From Ettlia oleoabundans (lineage: Eukaryota > Chlorophyta > Chlorophyceae > Chlamydomonadales): a stretch of DNA of 16,445 bases. This document shows positions 9,003-16,445 of the stretch, one piece after another. A program made the position numbers and the translations under genes. The notes under the pieces were generated by a model. It saw only the letters and a program-made list of their open reading frames with translations. It had not been told where the DNA came from and did not search any database. The first letter of the stretch is position 1; each line of letters opens with the position of its first letter. The stretch is taken from contig JAAMXP010001988.1 in the NCBI GenBank assembly GCA_019693395.1, positions 6,989 through 23,433 on the forward strand, given 5' to 3'.

Positions 9003-11264
9003 ATGGCGAAGAAGGCCGAGGAGTCGGTGCCCGCTGACAAGCCCACCGCCAATGACAAGGTGAGAAGCGTGCGCTGGCGTATTGCTGCATGCTAAAGATG
9101 CTGCAACAGGCAGACAACTGCCATGCAAGCATGCCGCAGGTATCGCGAAGAACGCCCTCTTTGCCCCCTCGGAGCCGGGGCATTATTTTTGGGGAAACGA
9201 AAGAACATGGGGTGGTTGCGCCAGCTCGCATGGATTGTGCACGCGAGTCGCTCTCCTGCCGCCCCTGCCAGGCAGCGCCAATAGCTGCAGACCCACCCTC
9301 TCCGTTTCTGCCTGCCTGCAAACTGCCCTGCAGGTGAAGCAGATCTCCAAGAAAGGCATGCGCATTATCAAGCGCAGGGCAGAAAAGCGTGCCAAGAAGG
9401 AAATCAAGAAGGCAAGGCTGGCATACATTGCGGCTGTGAAGGCGGCGCGCAAGAACGGCACAGAGCCCCCCCCGCGCCCTGCCATTCTGGAGAAAAAGCT
9501 ACCCAACCCGCCCAAAGAGCTGACGGAGGAAGAGCGGGAGAAGAAGCGGGAGAAGGCGCAGCGCAAGAAGGAGCGCGCCAGGCGGCGGAAGCTGGAGCGG
9601 GAGCAGAAGGAGGCGGAGCTGAAGGTGGGCCCCGCTCAACGTTGGCCGGCTGGCTGGCTAGTGGCTGGCTGCAAGGGGATGAGGCAGCCATGTTGTACTG
9701 TTCGACCACCCTTCTGAACAATGCCGCTTGTGCACAAATTCAAATCATAGCAGCAGCAAAGTTGCAAGGCCCGAGTGGACCTTCAGCAGGTATTGGTTGA
9801 CCCGGGTCATGCCCCTCATCCCTCCATTGCCCCGCTGCCCCGCTTTGTGTGTGCCATTGCATGTGACACACCACTTGGCCATCTGTGCCTGCGTACTTGG
9901 CCGGATGCAGGCCAAGCGGCCCAAGAAGAACAAGGACAAGTACGACAAAGAGAAGCGGCGGGAGATGAAGGAGGAGCGCAAACTGCATGGCGTGCCTTGG
10001 AAGCGCAACACACCAGAGCACAACACGGTATGTGTATGAAGCATGCATAGCATGGGAGTTCGGAGGAGAGTAGGGGTGCCAGTGGGCAGACAGGGTGAGC
10101 CTGGCACCCTGTCATGCCGGTGTGCGGCAGGAAAGTGCGGTTATGCTGCAGGGGAGGGCCCTGAATGTGTGTTAATCCCTATTTGACTGCCATGCATTTT
10201 TGGCTTTAACCGTTCTGCAATGTCGTGTGCAATGCTGCAGAGGCAGTCAGGGGCGGCACGTGCCGATTCCGGCAGCGGCAAGAAAAGCAAGAAGCAGCAG
10301 AAGAAGGAGCAGAAGGAGCTGAAGAAGCGCAAACGGGAGGAGAAGGAGCAGCAGAGGAAGGAGCAGGCGGAGGCCGCAGCAAAGGTGGCGGCCGAGGAAG
10401 AGGCGCCCGCAGCCAACACAGCCGTAGAGGCCAACGCAGCAGCCCCGGCCGAGCAGCAGCGCGAGGCGGCAGCCAACAGCATGCCAGCCAGCAGCAAGAA
10501 GAGCAAGAAGGAGAAGAAGGCAAGGACGGAGGGGGAGGAGCCTACAGCTGCAGCGGCAGAGGAGGCAGCACTCGCCAAGGAACCGCAGCAGGCTGTGGTC
10601 AATGTCGAGGCAGCCAGCGGCAAAAAGGGCAAGAAGGACAAAAAGAAAGGGAAGAAGGGGGAGCACGAGCAGCAAGCTGAGCCAGCCCCGGTGGTCAAAC
10701 AAGAGGAGCAGCAGGGGGCACCGCTTGCAAAGAAGCAAAAGGCAGAGGCAGCCGCAGCAGAGCCACGTGCGGATGCAGAAACCCAAGATAGCGGCAAGCA
10801 GCAGGCGCAAGGACAGGGGCAGCGGGAGGGCGATGGAAACGCCAGCGATGGCGGGTACATCAGCAGCGGCAAGGAAGGCACTGCTGCGCGTGCTTTTCAG
10901 CGCGTTAAGGCGGAGGAGTGGCTCGATGAAAAGGGCGCTTGGGACAACAGCTATGAGGGCACTTTTGGGCGCAACGGGTGGGGGTGGAAGGCGCAGGAGG
11001 TTCTGGGCAAGGTCCGAGGCAAAGACTTCCGGCACGAAAAGACCAAGAAGAAGCGTGGCAGCTACAAGGGTGGTGACATCGACCCCCACGCCCGCTGCTC
11101 CTACAAGTTTGAATCAGGTACGTGGCGGGCAGCCGTTGGGGTGCCGTTGGGATGCAGCCAGTTTTGGGCAGAAGGCCCGGGGCGACTGTCAGAATGGAAG
11201 CGCAACCGCTGATTCTTGGGTTGACTGCAGTGTCTGTGGTCCCTGCTGTGCAGATGATGAGTGA
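9003..11264 (+). CDS. Nopp140/SRP40 C-terminal domain nucleolar protein
   Basis: Five exons: 9003-9059, 9334-9624, 9911-10027, 10241-11117, 11254-11264, encoding 450 aa. The last exon is 11 nt and completes DDE-stop. The start has a strong context (GTGCCATGG). Residues 1-155 are highly charged and rich in Lys/Arg/Glu. Residues 156-370 are low-complexity Lys/Ala/Glu with repeated KKSKK/KKGKK clusters, like the acidic/basic repeats of Nopp140. Residues 374-450 form the SRP40_C domain: FQRVKAEEW, DNSYEGTFG, GWGWKAQEVLGKVRGKDFRHEKTKKKRGSY, GG.ID, and a terminal YKFESDDE. Nopp140-type proteins are nucleolar/Cajal-body chaperones of snoRNPs and ribosome assembly; this assignment rests on the C-terminal domain. 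The LisH domain that usually opens Nopp140 is not visible, as in short plant members of the family. The protein is divergently transcribed from the J-domain gene. Confidence 0.88.
9648..9671. repeat. GGCT-type tetranucleotide repeat in an SRP40-domain gene intron
   Basis: GGCT units, interrupted once by AGT, occur just after the donor of the second intron (9625-9910). A short imperfect microsatellite with no evident role. Confidence 0.65.
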
Positions 11265-11482
11265 GCGTGCTGAGTGTCGTGCAACAAACTCAATGATGCA
11301 GTGCTTAGGCAGAGCGCTTAGGCAGCACTGTACAGCGGATGCTGCATGAACCTTGCATTGTACTCCAGATCTTGGTGCCACGGGGGCCTGCGGCGGTTCC
11401 TTATCTTGTAACTTTCTCAATCTATAGTCGCTTGCGATATCTCGAGCAGCTTTGAGAGCTCAGCTGGTGTAACGAGGCAACC
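11265..11482 (+). other. Intergenic spacer between SRP40-domain gene and expansin-FAS1 gene
   Basis: This 218-bp spacer lies between tandem plus-strand genes. It should contain the 3' UTR of the SRP40-domain gene (TGTAA at 11407-11411) and the promoter/5' UTR of the expansin-FAS1 gene. Only about 70 bp remain between that poly(A) motif and the next start codon. No TATA box is evident. Confidence 0.5.
11407..11411 (+). terminator. TGTAA poly(A) signal for the SRP40-domain gene
   Basis: TGTAA on the sense strand 143 nt after the stop codon, in a locally AT-richer stretch (TTATCTTGTAACTTTC). Its position fits a short 3' UTR. Confidence 0.55.
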
Positions 11483-13795
11483 ATGCGCGCAGTCAGTCAA
11501 GTCGCTCTGCTCGCCTGCCTGCTGTACGCGGCCGCCGCCGAGCCTGGCACTGCGGTCTTCTTTACCAGCACAACACAGACCGGAAGCTGCGGCTACCCAA
11601 GCAGGCTCGCGGCTTGGGCCGACGGCACTGTGGCACTGTCTCCAAACTCCTCCATTGCCCTGCAGGCATGTAGGCATGCTCCAGTGTGTTCAAGTTGCAG
11701 CCGACCGCCGCGGGCCGGTGGGGGCCAATGCGCCGCTCGCACAAGCCGGGCCCGCGGGGGCCGCTTTTCTGCTTCCAGCGCTGCACCACCAACCACCACC
11801 TGCCGCCTGCCTTGCTTGCTTACAGTCTTCTCCGCTCAGCGGCTGCGGCACGTGCTTGCAAGTAACCACCGACTGTGAAGCAGCGGGAGCAGACGGTGCT
11901 TGCCAACCGGTCAGCGTCGTGGCAGTAGTCAGCGATACATGCGCAGGTTGCCCTCCCTCAACCATCTCCCTCGACCAGGCCACCTTCCAAAAACTCAGCG
12001 GCACCCTGTCCACCGGTTCTCTTGCCATTAGTTTCACCAAAACAGACTGCCGCCCCCTTTCCAACATCTCTGTCAGTGTCACAGACTACCGTGCATCAGC
12101 TGGTGGCTGGCTGCGCCTGGCGTTGACCAATGCGGGCGGCAGGACTGGCATCGCCAGCGTGGAGCTGCGTCAGACCCCCCTGGCGGTAAGTGGATGATGT
12201 TCAACTTTTACACTCATCCAGCACCCACATGGGTGCTGATGGTTTGGCGGTTTTGCAGCACCCGCTTCGACTTGGATTGCTCCCTCTTTGAAAACAGATG
12301 CACGTTGAACACCCAGTTCTGACCAGTTGCCCCTGTTCCATGTTTACCCCTCTGTTCAACAGGCCGGGCATCTGGACCTCGTGGCCTCAGCCTGGCGCAA
12401 GATGCACAACCAGCATGGTGCATCTTGGGAGCTGAGTGGTCTTCCTGCCCCGCCCCTAGACCTCCGCATCACAGACACTACCCACCGCCAGATCCTGGCC
12501 AGGTCAGTCTGATGCATCGTGACTTGTGCTAGTCACGATGCCAAGGTTGAAACAAGACGGGCTGGGGCCTGTTGGAGGAGGTAGCGTGCTGGGTGCTTAT
12601 TTGCTCGAGATAGGGACTGGCAATCCAATCCTGGGTGCTGAAACCGGTTCTAGCACTCTGGACAAGCTGTACTTTTCCCGTGTTTGTGCAGGAAAGCTAT
12701 CACAGAAGAGGGCAAGCTGGGCCTCTTCACCACCTCGGCACAGTTCCCACCCAGTGCTTTCACCCAGGGCACTGATGCTGGGGAGTCTGCAGCCCTGGCA
12801 GTGCCGGAGGTGACAGATGGGTTGCTTTCCAGTGAGGGTGCGGCGCTGGATGGGAACCGCACTGCAGAGCAGCCTGAGGACTTCACAGTTCTGAACTCCG
12901 TTGAGCAGCACGCTCCTGCACCGGAAGATGAGCTTGAAATGGTGCAGCCAATGGATGGTGAAATCACGCTTGAAGCGGTGTGCAGCTCGGGCTTGGCTAC
13001 CACTCCACTTGGCATCCTGGAGTCTAGCAGGGCCTTCAATGTTATGGTGGCGCTCATCCGTGCCGCAGGTATCATGAGTTTGTAAAAATTCAGGTTAAAC
13101 ATGAGGCCGTATATAGAGAGATGTTTTATGTCATTTGGCAGTTAATTCATGCATCAAGATCCCCTGCAGGCCTGGAATTTGCCCTTAACGACACAGCTGC
13201 CTCCATCACCATCTTCGCCCCTACCAACAGCGCCTGGTTGACAGCGGTGCAGCATTGGCCCCTCCTCAAGTATGACACAGAAACGCTGAAGACTGTGATC
13301 TTGCAGGTACTATTGGGGGCTGAGAAGCCCACAGATTGTTGATTGCACTGATTGTAATTGAAATGGTTGTTATATTGGAAAGGCTAAGGATTGTGATAAA
13401 TTTATTTCGTTGCTGCAGCACATCATCATGGGACGACACTCCGCCGACAGTTTGCGCGCCCCGCTGGTAAGAAGCTCGGCAGCCCCTGCAGAAACATCGT
13501 GCAGGCGGCTGGTTCAACGCAGTATTACCAGAGCCAGCCGAGAGCAATCCCTGGCTTGACAAACAACTACATCCCCTGCCATTCTTGCCACCCGCAGGGG
13601 AATATTGACACCCTAAGCGGTGGATACCTGTCTGTCAAGCCCACCGGCAGTCGCATCCTTGTGGTTAGCCAGGCATCGGCGGCAGCCACCCTGCAGCAGG
13701 ACATTGGCGCTGGCCCTGGCTGTGGCAGCAGCAGTGTGGTACATGCAGTGAACAGCGTGCTCATGCCAGCAATGGGCAAGAGGAGGCTGGTCTGA
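11483..13795 (+). CDS. Secreted expansin-fasciclin (FAS1) fusion protein
   Basis: Seven exons: 11483-11665, 11826-12185, 12363-12502, 12692-13068, 13170-13306, 13419-13466, 13598-13795, giving 480 aa. Residues 1-19 look like a signal peptide (hydrophobic, ending AAAA before EPG). About 24-145 is an expansin double-psi beta barrel: FTSTTQTGSCGY, ALSPNSS, GCGTCLQV, VVSDTCAGC (D98) and ISLDQATF (D111), the last two matching conserved expansin acids. About 146-255 resembles the CBM63 half (GGWLRLALTNAGG, SAWRKMHN..SWELSG, PLDLRITD). An acidic linker (256-337) leads to a FAS1 domain at about 338-475 with H1 motif TIFAPTNSAW (367-376) and H2 motif VHAVNSVLMP (463-472). Sequons at N55, N141 and N360. 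No TM or GPI signal is evident. Expansins loosen wall polymers without hydrolysis and FAS1 domains mediate adhesion, so a wall-matrix role is inferred. The first intron has a GC donor. Confidence 0.88.
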
Positions 13796-14189
13796 GTGGA
13801 GAGCGCTACCATACACCGTGACACCCCTGCATCGCCCCTGGCCAACCCTGGCTCCAACGTAACATTGTATGTACATGTGTTTATTTACAAGCCGTTTACA
13901 AAGCTCGCAATGCTACGCAGCATCGTCACTGATTTCAAGTTAGAAGTGAAAGAGTACTTTTTGTAGGGTGATGCAACATGAAACTTTTTTGTTTTGGACA
14001 AATTTGATGTGCACAGATGGTGAGCAGTGCAATGGGTGACAGCAGCAGACGAGCTTTGGATCATCTCAGATTTTGATGGTAATCTCGGGTGACAGAAGCT
14101 TGATCATGCCCACAGCTTACAGGTTTGCTGCTAGATTTTGTTCCCCAAACAGTGGTATGCCCTGTTGCAGGGCTGTCGCAGGCCCAGGC
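13796..14189. other. Intergenic region between convergent genes (two 3' UTRs)
   Basis: This 394-bp stretch holds no gene. It is AT-richer than the coding regions, as expected for UTRs. The minus strand carries TGTAA at 14117-14121 and again at 13896-13900 and 13885-13889, serving the low-complexity gene. The plus strand has no exact TGTAA; the nearest candidate for the expansin-FAS1 gene is the TGTATGTACATG stretch at about 13866-13877. Confidence 0.6.
14117..14121 (-). terminator. Candidate TGTAA poly(A) signal for the low-complexity gene
   Basis: TTACA on the plus strand, 69 nt beyond the stop of the minus-strand frame ending at 14190. Two further copies at 13896-13900 and 13885-13889 are alternatives. 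Their presence supports a real minus-strand gene here. Confidence 0.5.
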
Positions 14190-16445
14190 TCAGCCCCATT
14201 GTGGCGCCACCAGCATTCGACGGATGACTGAGGACATGCGGCGCAGCATCCGCCGTGGCTGGCTGTACCCGCCCACAGCTGTCATGCCGTTGGGGCTGCC
14301 CTGCTGTGCAATCATGGACTCGCGTGCCGCAGGATTTTCAATCCAAATGGGCGGCTCTGGCCGGCGGCCGTCCCGTGCCATTTGCGCCTGCGCCCCCGCC
14401 GACACTGCAGCTGCCAGCTGCATGGGGTCCAGCGTCTGCAGCAGGCCCGCCGCCAGGTGCAGCTGCTGCAGCTGCTGCCGCAGGTGGTCTGTCTCAAATT
14501 CAGCCAGCGCATCTCGCTGAGCATCTCTGTACAGCGTGCTGCCCGGCATCGAGTCGTGCATCACCGGCACAGCGGGCTGGAACATGCGCTTGGGGGAGGA
14601 CATGGAGCTCAGGGTGTAGGGGGCGCGCTCTGTGGGTGCAAACCCATACCCACGGTAGGCTGGGCCCTGCCGAGTCTCCTGTGCAATCACAGGCGGAGGG
14701 TGGGGGGGTGCCAGCGGGGCGGCCCGGGCAATGGCAACTACGCGGGGTGGACTGGGGTTTGCTGCAAATTGAGTGGGGGCAGGGGGGCGGCTGGCTGCCA
14801 GGCTCTCCCGCGGAGTGCCGTAGCATGACTGACCATCAGGAGTAGAGAGACCAGAGTTGTGTCCGCCGCTGCCAGCCCGGCGAGATGGCAGGTGCAGCTG
14901 GGGGTATAAGCGCTCGCCCGTGCCTCCCCCAGCCTGGCCCCCTGCCGTGCCTGCTGCTGCACCATCAGGCGAGTCGCCATAGGCATCATTGTTGAAGGCC
15001 TGCCACCTGGAGGACCCCACATCCTGGCTGAGGGAGGGGCCTCCGCCGGTTGAGGCAAAGGAAGGAGCGGTGGGTGTGAAGTAGTGAGAGGCTGCATCAG
15101 CCTCTGCCGCTGCTGATGGCTCCATCAGGTGGGGAGGGGACGCAGTGCCTTCTTTCCAGAGACCTACCCCCCGTGACTGCATCTGCTTGGGTGGTCTGGC
15201 CAAAGGCTGGCTAAGAGGCTGCTGCTGCTGCTGCTGCTGGTAGTGCTGGTAGTACTGCTGCAGCTGGTCCGCTCCCTGCCCCATGGCCCGCGCGTTAGCT
15301 TGAGCCAGCAGGTGCTGCAGCTGGGGCCACACCTGGTGCCTGAAGTCTTTGACCCAGCCCTGACCATCCTGCAGGGTGGCCAGCTCACGCCGCAGCATCT
15401 CCTCCTGCTGACGCAGCGCCGATGCCAGGGCCGCCAGCACCTTCTCATCCAGGTTGCTGTCGGCGCTGGCCTGCACACCACACTCCTCCCTCTGCTGCTT
15501 CTCCTGCTGCCCCTTCTCCGCCTGCTGCTCCTTGGCTCCAGCTGCAGCCACGGAATGGCCTCGAGGCACGCTGGCCAGAACAGCTGCGGCTGCAGCAGCG
15601 GCAGCGGCTTCGTACTGTGCCACGCTGCGCTTGCGGTAGGCAGACTGCCGGCCTGCCCCTGCTGCTGCAGCCACCTGCACCTGGTCTGCCATAGCAGTGC
15701 TGGTCCTCACACCCGCTGCCTCACTAGCTGCACCATGCTGGCTGCCGCCCTGTGCTCCCTGGCCGTTGAAGTAAAGTGCTTGAGCAGCCGCAGTGGCTGC
15801 TTGCAGATCTGCCGCCATGGCTGCTGCTGCTGCCTGGTCCTCCGGGCTGCCGGGGCTGGCTGAGTGTGAGGCTATGCCCGGGGGCAGCAGTCCATGGGCT
15901 GCCTGCTCCTCCGCTGCCCCGCCGGCAGTGAGGCCTGCCTCATACTGGCCGCCACCTTGGGGGCTGTTGGGGTCAAAGGTTAGGTTGGGATACAGCGCCT
16001 GCCCTGCTGCCAGGGCTGCCTGCACCTCAGCTGCTTGCAGGTTGTCAAGGTCAGAGAGTTGGAGCCCCGCAGCCTGCAGCTCCTGGTTCAACTGCAGCTG
16101 CTCAGCATGCAGCTCAGCCGCCGCTGCCAGGTCGGCATCCGCGTAGACATGGACAGGCCCTGGCAGCCCGCTCCATCCATCCTGGCCCTCCCCCTTATCG
16201 GCATCCACTCTAACCAGCCAGCCCTCCAAATGCGCCAAGGGCACCCGGCCGCTGCCCACGCCATCACCGTCTCCATCACTGTACTCCATGGTGAGCCGCC
16301 CCTCCCGCAGGTGCCCCAGTGGGCCGCCCTCCAGCTTCTCTGACAGCAGGTCACAAGGGGCGACGACTGGGGTGGAGGGGCGGCCTCGCTGCAGCTTGCG
16401 CCGCCACAGCAGCAAGCCCAGCACAGCTGTCACGCGCAGGGGGGG
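14190..16445 (-). CDS. Gln/Ala-rich low-complexity protein, possible membrane-anchored C-terminal part (5' end missing)
   Basis: A single uninterrupted frame runs from the window edge to a TGA at 14190-14192 (751 codons visible) on the minus strand. It has no start codon of its own: the frame is already open at the edge, and its first apparent start is a GTG. The first visible residues (VTAVLGLLLW followed by RRKLQRGR) look like the end of a transmembrane helix and a basic stop-transfer signal, so the rest would be cytoplasmic. The body is rich in Ala, Gln, Gly, Ser and Pro, with coiled-coil-like stretches (AELHAEQLQLNQELQAAG), a polyQ tract encoded at 15218-15239, and a basic C-terminal helix (RRMLRRMSSVIRRML). 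I recognise no family. The long intronless frame contrasts with the intron-rich neighbours. The sense of the frame is favoured by its length and by minus-strand TGTAA motifs just downstream. The poly-G at the edge makes the first few codons doubtful. Confidence 0.68.
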   Translation of the reverse strand, partial: PPLRVTAVLGLLLWRRKLQRGRPSTPVVAPCDLLSEKLEGGPLGHLREGRLTMEYSDGDGDGVGSGRVPLAHLEGWLVRVDADKGEGQDGWSGLPGPVHVYADADLAAAAELHAEQLQLNQELQAAGLQLSDLDNLQAAEVQAALAAGQALYPNLTFDPNSPQGGGQYEAGLTAGGAAEEQAAHGLLPPGIASHSASPGSPEDQAAAAAMAADLQAATAAAQALYFNGQGAQGGSQHGAASEAAGVRTSTAMADQVQVAAAAGAGRQSAYRKRSVAQYEAAAAAAAAAVLASVPRGHSVAAAGAKEQQAEKGQQEKQQREECGVQASADSNLDEKVLAALASALRQQEEMLRRELATLQDGQGWVKDFRHQVWPQLQHLLAQANARAMGQGADQLQQYYQHYQQQQQQQPLSQPLARPPKQMQSRGVGLWKEGTASPPHLMEPSAAAEADAASHYFTPTAPSFASTGGGPSLSQDVGSSRWQAFNNDAYGDSPDGAAAGTAGGQAGGGTGERLYPQLHLPSRRAGSGGHNSGLSTPDGQSCYGTPRESLAASRPPAPTQFAANPSPPRVVAIARAAPLAPPHPPPVIAQETRQGPAYRGYGFAPTERAPYTLSSMSSPKRMFQPAVPVMHDSMPGSTLYRDAQRDALAEFETDHLRQQLQQLHLAAGLLQTLDPMQLAAAVSAGAQAQMARDGRRPEPPIWIENPAARESMIAQQGSPNGMTAVGGYSQPRRMLRRMSSVIRRMLVAPQWG
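15218..15239. repeat. Trinucleotide (GCT)n repeat encoding polyglutamine on the minus strand
   Basis: Seven consecutive GCT units on the plus strand read as CAG/AGC on the minus strand and encode a run of seven Gln inside the low-complexity protein. More Gln codons flank it. Such tracts often vary in length between strains. Confidence 0.85.

Noticed and set aside
10141..10881. 246-codon minus-strand open frame, rich in Ser/Leu/Cys/Phe
   Set aside because: It is the reverse reading of the Lys/Ala/Glu repeats in the SRP40-domain gene; apparent hydrophobic segments come from complementing AAG/GAG codons.
11669..11672. GT donor alternative for the first expansin intron (GCAT|GTAGGC)
   Set aside because: It would join exon 2 in the wrong phase and lose the GCGTCLQV motif, whereas the GC donor after 11665 keeps the frame.
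1..16445. tRNA, rRNA, CRISPR arrays, prokaryotic operons or transposon ends
   Set aside because: I looked for T-loop strings, regular spaced repeats, long terminal or inverted repeats and transposase/reverse transcriptase motifs by eye and found none; short TGCAG recurrences are splice acceptors.

Overview
The window is nuclear DNA of a eukaryote, most likely a trebouxiophyte green alga (Chlorella/Coccomyxa-like). It is GC-rich and its genes are split by many short introns (about 100-470 bp) with very uniform TGCAG-type acceptors. TGTAA motifs, the usual chlorophyte poly(A) signal, lie downstream of three of the four visible gene 3' ends. The proteins resemble plant families. The lineage is an inference; the five genes below were read directly, and for four of them I could reconstruct spliced reading frames that stay open across every junction.

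Layout: (1) 67-4547, minus: 5' part of a cellular RNA-dependent RNA polymerase (RDR, RNA silencing) with an N-terminal RRM. Sixteen exons are visible, and the gene runs off the left edge before the catalytic Asp motif. (2) 4796-8793, minus: an eight-exon J-domain/DUF3752 (GPALPP-like) nuclear protein. (3) 9003-11264, plus: a five-exon lysine-rich nucleolar protein with a Nopp140/SRP40 C-terminal domain. It is transcribed divergently from gene 2 across a 209-bp gap. (4) 11483-13795, plus: a seven-exon secreted protein that joins an expansin (double-psi beta barrel plus CBM63-like domain) to a fasciclin FAS1 domain. (5) 14190-16445, minus, open at the right edge: a Gln/Ala-rich low-complexity tail that follows what looks like the end of a membrane helix. 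It converges on gene 4.

Genes 2 and 3 plausibly serve nuclear RNA or nucleolar functions and share a promoter region. Gene 1 would act in small-RNA amplification. Gene 4 would act in the cell wall. There is no operon-like logic; neighbours are ordinary eukaryotic genes with short spacers. The most interesting items are the intact-looking RDR in a probable chlorophyte, the expansin-FAS1 fusion, and a very high share of GC-AG introns (8 of 33 inferred introns, six of them in the RDR gene). Both window ends are poly-G runs that look like contig-edge artefacts.
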